A stretch of 59,085 bases of DNA. Source: CAYYNP01 sp964472545 (GTDB taxonomy: Bacteria > Planctomycetota > Planctomycetia > Pirellulales > Thermoguttaceae). The translations under genes and the position numbers were made by a program. Below are positions 14,028-22,907 of the stretch, piece by piece. Under the pieces are notes generated by a model, which was not told the DNA's origin, did no database searches, and saw only the letters and a list, made by a program, of their open reading frames with translations. The stretch lies in assembly GCA_964472545.1 (NCBI GenBank), contig CAYYNP010000021.1, forward strand, positions 1-59,085, in the 5' to 3' direction. The stretch's first letter is position 1, and each line of letters starts with the position of its first letter.

Positions 14028-16265
14028 CTACCGATATCGATGACCGGCAGGCAACGGCGACGCTACCGTGGGCACGTTTGGAGGTCCGGTGCCGGCTAGC
14101 GCTTTCGTCGTCTTCAGGAGATTGACGAACTCACTGCGATAGCCGCCCGGGTCGTCGCCACGGCCGGATTGGGCCAACTCTAGGGCCATCTCGTACGTGG
14201 CCTGGCCTCGATACTTCGAGTCGCGCAGCAGCATCCCGTAACACGCCACCGCGGCGGCGAAACGAAAGTCACCCGAAATGGTCGACGGCGAATCGCCGGG
14301 ATCGCGGACGGGGAACGTCAACAGTTGACTCGTATCGGCACGCGGCTCCTTGTAGCGGATCTTCACCGCCAGCAGTTCGTCGGCGTGGGGCGTTGCCGGG
14401 GCGGCAACCGGAGAGGCCGGCTGTTGATAGCGCAACGCATCGACGCGCCCCGGCGGCATGGCCACGCCCGCAGGCACGACTTCGTAAAGCGCCGTGACCG
14501 TATGCCCTGCGCCGATTTCGCCGGCGTCTTTGGCGTCGTCGTTGAACTCTTCGGCCGCCAGCATGCGGTCTTCGTAGCCGATTAGCCGATACGCGCCCAC
14601 GCGGGCCGGGTTGAATTCGACCTGGATCTTCACGTCCTTGGCGATCGTTTCCAGCGTGCCGCCGAGTTGTTCGACCAGTACTTTGCGGGCTTCGTGGAAC
14701 GAGTCGACGTAGGCGTAGTTGCCGTTGCCGCGGTCGGCCAGGGCCTCGAGCGTGCCGTCTTTGTAGTTGCCCATACCGAAGCCGAGCGCCGTCAGCGCCA
14801 CGCCTTGTCGGGCACCTTGGGCGACCATCCGGAGCAGCTCCTCGCGCGAGGTCACGCCCACGTTGAAATCGCCGTCGGTGCAGAGGACCGCTCGGTTGAC
14901 GTGCTCGGGCACGAAGTGATCCATGGCCACGGTGTAGGCCAGCCGGATGCCTTCGCCGCCGTTGGTCGAGCCGCCGGCCTGCAACTCGTCGAGCGCGGCC
15001 AGGATCGTACTCTTGGTCTCACAGGAAGTCGACGGAAGCACCAATCCCGACGCCCCGGCGTAGACCACGATCGCCACGCGGTCGCGTTCGGAAAGGTTGT
15101 TGACCATCATCCGCAAGGCCGACTTCAACAGCGGCAACTTGTTCGGTTCGTCCATCGAGCCGGAGACGTCCAGCAGGAAGACGAGGTTGCACGGGCGGCG
15201 CTGCGGCTGAGGGATCTCCTTGCCCTTCAGCCCGATCCGCACCAGCCGATGGGCCGGCTGCCAGGGACACGTGGCCGCGTCGACGTGGACCGAAAACGGC
15301 TTGCCGTCTTCCGGGGCAACGTAGTCGTAGGTGAAGTAGTTGACCAGCTCCTCGATCCGTACCGCGTCGGCGTAGGGCATTTGCCCCTGGTCGATGAACC
15401 GCCGCACGTTCGAGTAGGAAGCCGTATCGACGTCGATCGCAAAGGTCGACAGCGGCTCGTCGCGAGGGGAGAGGAAGCGGTTCTCGTCGATCGGGTCGTA
15501 GGATTCGGTGGTGGGCTGGCCGTAGATTGTAGTGCGTGGATAAGTGGAAGGGCTGGAAAGGCCGTACAGAGGATCATAGGGCGACGTACTGTCATAGAAG
15601 CAGCGGTCGGACGGCACTGACGGGTTGGCCGGGCCCACTACACGAGTTCTCACGGCCGGGATTCCTGCCACGCCGTTTGCGTATGAGCTCGGCGGCAACG
15701 AGGCCAACGGAGGCGCTGCGCTAGACGGTCGAGCCGGCGCTGCCGGCGGACTTCCACCGGCGATGAATTGGCTTCGATGGCCGTTGAGAGGTGTGAGGCT
15801 CAGCAGTGAGGAATCTCCCGGCGCCGGCGGCGCGATTGGCGGAACATACGGCGGCGTATACGCTGGCAGCGTGCTCGGTGGCGGCAGCGGCGGCGGTTGG
15901 GTGACGGCCTGATAGTCCGGAATGGAAACCGGCGGCAGCGACGGAGGCGGCGTTACCGGCGACGGTGGTGTGACGGGAGCCGGCGGACGCATCGGCGGCA
16001 CGGCTGGCGGCGGCGTGGAGACGATTGGCGGATGGGGCGTTGGGGCCGTGGTGGGGACCGCCGGCAGCCGTTTCGGGGCCGCTGTCTGTTCGGCCGTGGG
16101 CGCCGGATCGGGAGCCGGCGGTTCGGGTCGGTCGACCTCGGCTAGCGCGTCGGCGTTTCCGCCCGGTGCCGGTTGAGATTCTCGAGACGATTCGCCCGAG
16201 CAACCTGTTAGCAAAGCGAGAATCGACAGACCGACCACCACCAAACCGCGCACGTGACGATCCAT
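14028..16265 (-). CDS. VWA-domain lipoprotein (YfbK-like, DUF3520)
   Basis: A 745-aa lipoprotein: a signal with lipobox LLTGC near residues 19-23, a long Pro-rich linker (about 50-180), a VWA_N-type region (FAIDVDTASYSNVRRF), then a VWA domain with the MIDAS motif DVSGSMDEPNK, and a DUF3520-type C-terminus (VKIRYKEPRADTSQ). AAAGGAG precedes the ATG at 16265; the 30-codon upstream extension is rejected. Family members are envelope metal-ion-dependent adhesion or scaffold proteins. The Pro-rich linker suggests it spans some distance from its membrane anchor. Confidence 0.88.
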   Translation of the reverse strand: MDRHVRGLVVVGLSILALLTGCSGESSRESQPAPGGNADALAEVDRPEPPAPDPAPTAEQTAAPKRLPAVPTTAPTPHPPIVSTPPPAVPPMRPPAPVTPPSPVTPPPSLPPVSIPDYQAVTQPPPLPPPSTLPAYTPPYVPPIAPPAPGDSSLLSLTPLNGHRSQFIAGGSPPAAPARPSSAAPPLASLPPSSYANGVAGIPAVRTRVVGPANPSVPSDRCFYDSTSPYDPLYGLSSPSTYPRTTIYGQPTTESYDPIDENRFLSPRDEPLSTFAIDVDTASYSNVRRFIDQGQMPYADAVRIEELVNYFTYDYVAPEDGKPFSVHVDAATCPWQPAHRLVRIGLKGKEIPQPQRRPCNLVFLLDVSGSMDEPNKLPLLKSALRMMVNNLSERDRVAIVVYAGASGLVLPSTSCETKSTILAALDELQAGGSTNGGEGIRLAYTVAMDHFVPEHVNRAVLCTDGDFNVGVTSREELLRMVAQGARQGVALTALGFGMGNYKDGTLEALADRGNGNYAYVDSFHEARKVLVEQLGGTLETIAKDVKIQVEFNPARVGAYRLIGYEDRMLAAEEFNDDAKDAGEIGAGHTVTALYEVVPAGVAMPPGRVDALRYQQPASPVAAPATPHADELLAVKIRYKEPRADTSQLLTFPVRDPGDSPSTISGDFRFAAAVACYGMLLRDSKYRGQATYEMALELAQSGRGDDPGGYRSEFVNLLKTTKALAGTGPPNVPTVASPLPAGHRYR

Positions 16266-16403
16266 ACCGTGACTCCTTTGACCGCAAAGAGAAGAAGAGG
16301 ACGAGAACGAACCACGGCCGGCCGCATCGAAGAGGAGGGCCGGGATTATGGGCATCCCGCGGTCGACGTCAAGAGAAGATGGGCGATATGGGGGACCGGG
16401 GCG

Positions 16404-17135
16404 TCATGTTTCCAGCACGTAACCCTCCAGCCCGCTGACCGCCATCAGCAGCCGGCCGGCTTCGTCGACCCAGTAGACCCAGGGCACGATGCCCTCGCCG
16501 AGGTGGTCGTAGGCCCGCAGCCGCAGCGTCTTGCCGCCGGTGACGGGGACATCGGCCGTCTTGCGGAACTGGAGCGTGTGGCGGGGCTTGAGTTGGTCGA
16601 AGTGGTCGATCAGCGTGAATCGGGCCGGCTCGGTCTTCTTGCCGGGCAGCCGGCCGACGGCGTCCAGCAGGGCCCAGCTCAGCGTGAACGGCCCGGAGAC
16701 GGCCAGCCGCCGCGTCTGGCCAGCGTCGCGGATTTCGATCCGGCCATCGCGGGCAACGGCCGATCGCTTTAGCGCCGTATGCTCGATCGGTCTTCTCTGC
16801 ACGTCGAACGTGGCCGAGCGAAACGACCACGAACTGGGCGTCGACAGCCGGTCGCCGCCGCGCAGGTGCAGCGTGCCGACGGTCTGCTGGCTGCCGCCGA
16901 TGTGGGCCTTTTCGTATCGCACGTCGAGGGTTACCGCGTCGCCCGGCCCCACGGTCCGCCGCAATCGCAACGAAGCCATCCGCCCAGGCGCGCCGGCCAT
17001 GGTGTAGACGGCGTAGTTCTGCTCCCACGAGCCGGCCGCGTCGAACGGACCGGCCGGCGGTGAGAAGCTCCGCAACACCGGGCCGAGCGTGTTCAGCGGA
17101 AAGACGTCGGGCACGTTGCCGGTCGCGTCGTTCAT
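16404..17135 (-). CDS. Unknown protein coupled to sulfatase
   Basis: A 243-aa soluble protein with no signal peptide. It is rich in beta-type segments (VTLDVRYEKAH, RFTLIDHFDQ, KTLRLRAYDHLGEG). I recognise no family. Its ATG overlaps the stop of the Tat sulfatase as ATGA, so it is made together with it. A role in processing or sensing the sulfatase substrate is only inferred from this coupling. Confidence 0.75.
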   Translation of the reverse strand: MNDATGNVPDVFPLNTLGPVLRSFSPPAGPFDAAGSWEQNYAVYTMAGAPGRMASLRLRRTVGPGDAVTLDVRYEKAHIGGSQQTVGTLHLRGGDRLSTPSSWSFRSATFDVQRRPIEHTALKRSAVARDGRIEIRDAGQTRRLAVSGPFTLSWALLDAVGRLPGKKTEPARFTLIDHFDQLKPRHTLQFRKTADVPVTGGKTLRLRAYDHLGEGIVPWVYWVDEAGRLLMAVSGLEGYVLET

Positions 17136-18580
17136 CGTGGGGTGCCCTCCAATTGACGCCGCGTACCGGGTGCCGGCCGGGCAGGTGGCCGCCGAGGCGG
17201 CTTTCTGATCGGGCCGGGCGTCGGCTCAACCGGCCGAAGCTGCCCGCGGAACTCGGCCAGCAATTTGCGATGGTCGGCCAGGATGCCCGCGTGGCCGGCG
17301 TCTCGATACAGGTTGCGCATCTCCCAGGGGTCTTGCTGCATATCGAAAAGCTGCTCGACCGGGTCGCCTTCGTAGTGGACGTATTTGTAACGGCCGGTCC
17401 GCAGCATCCGCCCGGTGACGTGATGTTCCGACGAGACGTATTCCCGCCACGCGACCGGTTTTTCCTCGAGCAGCGGGCGCAGGCTGCGGCCTTGCACGTG
17501 CGCCGGCGGGCGGATGCCGGCGTAGTCGCAAAGCGTGCTCATCACGTCCAGCCCGGAAACCAGATGCTCGGCGTCGCGGCGATTCTCGGCCACGCGGCCC
17601 GGGCAGGCCACGATCGTCGGCACCTTAACGGCCTCTTCGTACGGATACCACTTCGACACGTGCAGGTGACGCCCGCGGCCGTCGCCGTGGTCGGACGTAA
17701 AGAGGACTACCGTGTTGTCCGCGTCACCGGAGGCCTCGACCGCATCGAGCACGCGGCCCACGTCGGCGTCGAGCATTTCGACCATCCGCGCATAGATGTA
17801 AAGGTAATAACGCCACTGCATCTCGGAGTAGTGATCGCACTTGATTCGATCGAGCTTTTCCGGCGCCGGCGGGCGCGAGGTGTGATTCGGCGGCAACTCG
17901 GGCAGCCGGCCTTGAAGCAACTCGAAGGGCAAACCGTCGGGCATCCGCAGCCCGGGGTGATTACCCCAGTAGCAGATATCGTGCGGCTGCAGGAACGAGG
18001 CGACCATCAGGTAGGGCTGCGCGGCGGTCCGGTTGCGCAGATACGCCTCGCAGGTCCGCGCAATGGCCGAGTCGTCGCCGCTGCCTTGGCCCTTTCGACC
18101 CGGTAGGACCGTGAAGCCGTCGCCGGCCATCGGCACCGCGCCGGGCAGATGCCACTTGCCGCAATAGACCGTCTCGTAGTCGGCCTCGGATAGCCACTGG
18201 CCGACGTTGGGGCAGTCGGCGTGGATCGGCCGGCCGTTGGTGATCACGCCCGTCTCGGTGGGCATCCGTCCGGTCATCAGCGAACTGCGGGCGGGGGAAC
18301 AGACGGGGTTGGTGCTGTGCGACTCGATAAACGTGGTGCCCCGGCAGATCAGCCGGTCGAGGTTCGGCGTGTGGACGTCGCCGCAGCCGTGGGCTCCCAG
18401 GGCGTCCAATCCGAGTTGGTCGCAAAGCACCACCAGGAGATTGGGCCGCCGGAGGCGCGGGGCGGCCGGGGCACCGAACGTCGATTGGGCCGTCAACGCC
18501 GTTGCGCCCAGAGCGCCGGCCTGGACGAACCGGCGTCGGTCGAGGCCCGATCGGCGAGGTCCGCGATTGAGTGCAGGCAT
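17132..18580 (-). CDS. Tat-exported Cys-type sulfatase
   Basis: A 482-aa family-S1 sulfatase. The N-terminus has a Tat signal (DRRRFVQ at 14-20, then a hydrophobic stretch). The metal-site Asp54-Gln55 lies in LCDQLGLDALG. Cys94 in CSPARSSLMTG is the residue converted to formylglycine. Later SDHGDGRGRHLHVSKW supplies further metal and active-site residues. It should hydrolyse sulfate esters, probably from glycans. The start at 18580 has GGGGGA upstream; the 103-codon extension runs through a dispersed repeat and is rejected. Confidence 0.9.
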   Translation of the reverse strand: MPALNRGPRRSGLDRRRFVQAGALGATALTAQSTFGAPAAPRLRRPNLLVVLCDQLGLDALGAHGCGDVHTPNLDRLICRGTTFIESHSTNPVCSPARSSLMTGRMPTETGVITNGRPIHADCPNVGQWLSEADYETVYCGKWHLPGAVPMAGDGFTVLPGRKGQGSGDDSAIARTCEAYLRNRTAAQPYLMVASFLQPHDICYWGNHPGLRMPDGLPFELLQGRLPELPPNHTSRPPAPEKLDRIKCDHYSEMQWRYYLYIYARMVEMLDADVGRVLDAVEASGDADNTVVLFTSDHGDGRGRHLHVSKWYPYEEAVKVPTIVACPGRVAENRRDAEHLVSGLDVMSTLCDYAGIRPPAHVQGRSLRPLLEEKPVAWREYVSSEHHVTGRMLRTGRYKYVHYEGDPVEQLFDMQQDPWEMRNLYRDAGHAGILADHRKLLAEFRGQLRPVEPTPGPIRKPPRRPPARPAPGTRRQLEGTPR

Positions 18581-18983
18581 GGGTCCCCCGAGAACGTGGT
18601 CGGTGTACACAGCTTTCCATAGTGTAGTCGGGCCAACGGATCGTGCAACGGCCAGGCGGCAGATCCGGCAAAACCACCCCAAACGCCCCAACCCCTCCGG
18701 CGAGAGCGTGGGCGGTGGTCGTCTGTTGCTACAAAGCCGCGACCGGTGGTCGCGCCATCGTGGCAATGGGAACAACGGGTGGCTGGGGCAAAGCGCAGCG
18801 GTGCCCTGACGTCCCGACACCTGGGGCACCGCTGCGCTTTGCCCCAGCCACCCACGCGCTACCGAGTGTTCTCCGACGGAGCCCAGCACGCAAAGCGCCA
18901 GCGGCTCCGTGGGGCTTGCAAATCGAGGGGGAAGGTGTATCCTTGGGTTTGGGGTCGCAGAGCAGTCGAGTGCGCACGGATCG
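18581..18983. other. Divergent intergenic segment
   Basis: Holds the perfect hairpin repeat at 18777-18853. No gene is seen; frames crossing it are shadows. Confidence 0.6.
18777..18853. repeat. Perfect 30-bp hairpin repeat (GGTGGCTGGGGCAAAG family)
   Basis: Arms 18777-18806 and 18824-18853 are perfect reverse complements with a 17-nt loop. Single arms recur at 40521-40577. Confidence 0.92.
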
Positions 18984-20414
18984 ATGCGGGGAATCCTCTT
19001 CCAGTACGAGTTGAACCCGACGACGTGGGTCTACATTTCGTCGCTGCTGACGATCGGAATCTACTTCCAGTTCCGTCGTCTCTGGAGCCTGCGAAATCTA
19101 GACCTGATCGGGTTGATCTGCTTCTCGCCGGGACTGCTGCTGCTTTACCACGGGTTGCACGAACAACTGGCCGGCAACACGGAACTCGGCCGTTGGCTGG
19201 AACAGTTCGGATACGTCTGGCTGTTCAGCGTGGGCGTCTTCTTCCTGATCCGTCTGCTGCTAGACCCGATCATGGTCCGCCGCCCGCTGCTGAAGCCGAA
19301 TCTGACCGCCGGCGGGCTGACGTTTACGGGCGTGTCGTTGTTGGTGTTTCTGATGTCCAACGTGGTCAACGTCAATCCACCTTCGGCCAGAGACTCGGCC
19401 GCAGAGTCGTCGGCCGGATCGACATCGACCGGATCGTCCGGCCAGGACGCCACGCAACGGTTGGAACAGGCCCTGGCCCGGCAGCATGTGCTGCCGCCGG
19501 CCAACGCGGCGGGAGAGTCACCGCAGGCGACGGCCGCGACTCACCCGGGTCCCGGCTACCCGCCGTTGCAGCGGTTCGCCGAGGCCGCCAACGCCGCCTT
19601 CGTTCCCACTCCCGACGATACGCCCGCGGAGGGCCGACGGAGCCTTTCGCAGGCGATCGTCAGCCGCACCGTGATTATCACGGCCCACCTGATGTTGTTG
19701 GCCGGGATCGTGTTGATCGGCCACCGCCATTTCGACAACATCCAAACGGGCGTGGCCACGGCGTCGCTCTATCTGCTGTTGCCCTATGCGGCCCAGATGA
19801 CTTCGCAGATGGAACACGTGATTCCGGCCGCGCTGCTGGTTTGGGCAGTGGTGGCCTATCGCTGGCCCGCCGCCTCCGGCCTGCTGATCGGTTTGGCCGC
19901 CGGGTTGATCTACTATCCGTTGTACCTGCTGCCGCTGTGGTGCAGCTTCTACTGGCGGCGCGGGTTGATTCGCTTCGGCGGCGGCGTGATCGCGGGGCTG
20001 GTGCTGCTGGTGATCGCGTTGGCCTTTAGTGCCGAGCGTTTCTGGCCCGACTTCCAGCAGACCTTCGGGCTGTTGAATCCGCTGCGGACTCAGCCGGCCG
20101 GGTTCTGGCAGGCTCACGAACAGGTCTTCCGGCTGCCGGTGCTGGCGGCGTTCGTGGCGCTGTCGATCGGGTTGGCACTCTGGCCGGCGCAGAAGAACCT
20201 CGGCACGCTGCTGAGTTGCTCGGCGGCCGTGATGCTCGGCAGCCAGTTCTGGCACGCCAACCACGGCGGCGTCTACATGGCCTGGTTCCTGCCCTTGTTG
20301 CTGCTGACCGTCTTCCGGCCGAACCTGGAGGACCGCGTGGCCGACACCGCGGTCACCGAAGGATGGTGGCGCCGCCGATCGCGGCTGGCGCGGATCGACG
20401 CGGCCAATCGATAG
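18984..20414 (+). CDS. Multi-pass membrane protein, unknown
   Basis: A 476-aa integral membrane protein with about ten hydrophobic segments: four before residue 125, the rest after about 220. Residues about 125-215 are a low-complexity Ser/Ala/Thr/Pro loop. The C-terminal half (LIYYPLYLLPLWCSFYWRRG, HANHGGVYMAWFLPLLLL) recalls glycosyltransferase- or O-antigen-ligase-like membrane enzymes, but no catalytic motif is clear. The start is uncertain because no good SD precedes the ATG at 18984; a GTG at 18909 would add 25 residues. Confidence 0.7.
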   Translation: MRGILFQYELNPTTWVYISSLLTIGIYFQFRRLWSLRNLDLIGLICFSPGLLLLYHGLHEQLAGNTELGRWLEQFGYVWLFSVGVFFLIRLLLDPIMVRRPLLKPNLTAGGLTFTGVSLLVFLMSNVVNVNPPSARDSAAESSAGSTSTGSSGQDATQRLEQALARQHVLPPANAAGESPQATAATHPGPGYPPLQRFAEAANAAFVPTPDDTPAEGRRSLSQAIVSRTVIITAHLMLLAGIVLIGHRHFDNIQTGVATASLYLLLPYAAQMTSQMEHVIPAALLVWAVVAYRWPAASGLLIGLAAGLIYYPLYLLPLWCSFYWRRGLIRFGGGVIAGLVLLVIALAFSAERFWPDFQQTFGLLNPLRTQPAGFWQAHEQVFRLPVLAAFVALSIGLALWPAQKNLGTLLSCSAAVMLGSQFWHANHGGVYMAWFLPLLLLTVFRPNLEDRVADTAVTEGWWRRRSRLARIDAANR

Positions 20415-20424
20415 CCGCGGCGGC

Positions 20425-22716
20425 CTATTGCTCTTTATCTTGCTGATCGACCTCGGCCTGCCGGCTGCGGATCTGGGCCGCTTCGGCTTCCATGGCCGTT
20501 GCCGCGGCGGCGTCGGTCAGCTTCAACAACTCGGCGTAGGCATCGAGGGTCAGCGCCAGGTCCGGGTGCTGCCGCCCGTCGCCGGCGGCCAGCGGCTGCT
20601 CTTGAACGGCCCGCGCCTTGTCGAGGCACTGACGCAACTCGCCCGTCTTCCCCACCTGCCGATAGAGCATGGCCAACCCGTACCACAATGCGGCCGTTTC
20701 GGGATGTTCGGCGCCGCGTACGGCCTCGGCCATGGCGATCGCCTCGGCGTATTCTTCGGCGCCGTCGGTATAGACGATGAAACTGTTCTTCAGCGCGGCC
20801 AAGCCGCCGATGGTTTGGGCCAGGGCCGGATGCTCTTGCTTGACGCCGCTGCCGTCGGGCAACTCCTCGGCGTAGACCTTTTCCTGGATCTTCTTCGCTT
20901 GGATCAGATCGGGCTCGGCCTGCGACCAGGCCTGCCGTGCGGCGCTGAGGCCGCCCAGCACGGTCAAGGCGTCGGCCACACCGGCGTGCTCTTTGTCGAT
21001 GGCCGAAGTGTATAGATCCCGCGCCCTTTTGGCGTCGGTTTCTGCCTGGTCGGACTGTTCGCGAACAAACTCCGCCGTACCACCGAGCCGCGCCCGCCGA
21101 AAGGACAATCGGGCGCGGTGGTTGAGAACCGCCGCCACGAAGGGATGGTCTCCTCCCAAAGATCGAACGGTCGTACCGCGCGCGCGATCGTAGCAGGTTC
21201 GCGCCTTGACGAAGCGGGCCTGGGCGGCGTAGAGGGCCCCCAGACTGTCGTAAACCGCCGCCTTCACGGGATGATCGCCGTCGAACGCCCCTTCGGCCAA
21301 CGCCAGCGCTTCCTCGCCCCGTTGCAGCGCGGCCGCCGATTCGGCCGCCGCCCGGTTGAGCGCCAGGTCGGGCACCAACGCGACGCTGCGATCGATCGCG
21401 GTCAATCTTGCCCGGGCGGGAGCCGCTTCGGGCACGGCTGCGCGGATCTCGGCGGCCTGGGCGAGCAATTCCCTGGCCTCGTCGTCGTGGGCCAGTAGAT
21501 GGCGGGCCATCGCCACGTTGCCCAGACCGGCGGCCACGTGGGGGTGGTTTGCGCCGACCGAATCGCTCCACGTCTCGTTCGCTTCGCGGCACATTTCGCC
21601 GCCGGACGTGTAGCGGGCTTGGAGCAGATAGATCACGCCCTGATTGTTAAACACGGCGGCCCGGCAGGCATGCTTCGGTCGCCCGACTTCGTCGAGGATC
21701 TTGCCGGCCTTGTGGCACTGCTGCACCGCGGCATCGAGTTTCTTGCCCTGACAAACCCACAACACGGTTTGCACGTGCAGGCAAACGGCCCGGGTGGGGT
21801 CGCTCGCGTCCTCGTCGAACAGGGCCAGGGCGTCGTCCAAGTTCTTTTCGGCCTTCTTCAATTGAGGGATCCCGCCGACGTGTAGTCTGGCGGCGGCCGT
21901 CTGAGCCAGCAGCAGCGGGTTGTCGGCCTTCTCGGCCAACGCCTTCTCGTACCACTCGACGCCTTCGGTATAGCGGCCTGCGTACAGCTCGTTTTGAGCG
22001 AGTACCGCGTAGACTTCGTGTAGCGGGGCGTCGCCGTTCTGGCCGGCCGTTTCCAGCAGGCGTCGGGCGTCGTCGAAACGGCCCTCGCCGACCGCCTTGC
22101 GGCCCAACTCGAAATCGTTCCCCTCGTCGATGTCGCCGGCCAGTTTCGCAGCCAGCGGCGAAACCAGCGGCGGCTGCAAGACGGCGGAATGGGCATTGGG
22201 CATCACCAGCACCACGGCCGCGATTTCCTCCCGCAGCGGAATGCCCAAGTCTTGCACCTCGGCCCGGCGGATCGCCACCGGCGCCAAGGGGCTCAGCCAC
22301 CAGCCGGCCACCAGAACGAAGGTCCCTACGCCGGCCAGCGTGCGGGGGCTCGTCTCGCCCAGCAGCGGCAGCTTGACCTTCTTATCCTGGGCGTTGGCCA
22401 TCCGCAGCAGCTTGCCAAAATCGGCGTGTTGCCCGCGCCGCATCCGATGGGCCATCTCGTCGATCGATTGTTTCCGGTAGCTGCTGAGCACTAGCGTGGC
22501 CGTGGCCAACGCTGCGCACAACAGCCCCACCGCCCGCTGCCCCGCCGCCGGCAAGCCGTCCGGCCATAACCTGTGGCCGCCGTATCCGCAGCCCGCGACC
22601 ACGATGACCGTCAATATCACGGCAAAGACCCACTTTCGGGTTGCCTGCGACGAGGCAGAGCGGCCCGTGCCGACGGCAGACTGTGGTTTCTTCCGACTTG
22701 ACTTGCTTTTGGCCAT
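20425..22716 (-). CDS. Membrane-anchored TPR protein
   Basis: A 763-aa protein. A basic, Ser/Lys-rich N-terminus (about 1-28) precedes three hydrophobic segments (about 29-48, 57-80, 110-135), then TPR-type helical repeats from about 190 to the end (Ala/Leu/Tyr pattern such as GVEWYEKALAEKADNP). It is likely a scaffold at the inner membrane. The start at 22716 is chosen because the 52-codon extension carries the promoter. It converges on 18984-20414 with 10 nt between stops. Confidence 0.82.
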   Translation of the reverse strand: MAKSKSSRKKPQSAVGTGRSASSQATRKWVFAVILTVIVVAGCGYGGHRLWPDGLPAAGQRAVGLLCAALATATLVLSSYRKQSIDEMAHRMRRGQHADFGKLLRMANAQDKKVKLPLLGETSPRTLAGVGTFVLVAGWWLSPLAPVAIRRAEVQDLGIPLREEIAAVVLVMPNAHSAVLQPPLVSPLAAKLAGDIDEGNDFELGRKAVGEGRFDDARRLLETAGQNGDAPLHEVYAVLAQNELYAGRYTEGVEWYEKALAEKADNPLLLAQTAAARLHVGGIPQLKKAEKNLDDALALFDEDASDPTRAVCLHVQTVLWVCQGKKLDAAVQQCHKAGKILDEVGRPKHACRAAVFNNQGVIYLLQARYTSGGEMCREANETWSDSVGANHPHVAAGLGNVAMARHLLAHDDEARELLAQAAEIRAAVPEAAPARARLTAIDRSVALVPDLALNRAAAESAAALQRGEEALALAEGAFDGDHPVKAAVYDSLGALYAAQARFVKARTCYDRARGTTVRSLGGDHPFVAAVLNHRARLSFRRARLGGTAEFVREQSDQAETDAKRARDLYTSAIDKEHAGVADALTVLGGLSAARQAWSQAEPDLIQAKKIQEKVYAEELPDGSGVKQEHPALAQTIGGLAALKNSFIVYTDGAEEYAEAIAMAEAVRGAEHPETAALWYGLAMLYRQVGKTGELRQCLDKARAVQEQPLAAGDGRQHPDLALTLDAYAELLKLTDAAAATAMEAEAAQIRSRQAEVDQQDKEQ

Positions 22717-22808
22717 CACATTTCTCAAGGTGCCGCGGCAGAAAGCCTCTGGTAGGCCCGTGGAAAAGAGCAGATTCCAGTACTTCAGTGTGCCACTGGA
22801 ACGCCTCC

Positions 22809-22837
22809 ATTGTAGCACTGCCGCCAAAACAGGGCAA
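22809..22837 (-). promoter_or_regulatory. Sigma70-type promoter for TPR gene
   Basis: TTGCCC (22832-22837) and TACAAT (22809-22814) with a 17-nt spacer on the minus strand. The predicted start is about 85 nt before the ATG at 22716. Confidence 0.5.
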
Positions 22838-22907
22838 ACCGAGATCATGCTACACTTACACAACGCGACCAACGATGGAGTAGTCCCTTCGGCGGCACCC
22901 CGCCCCG

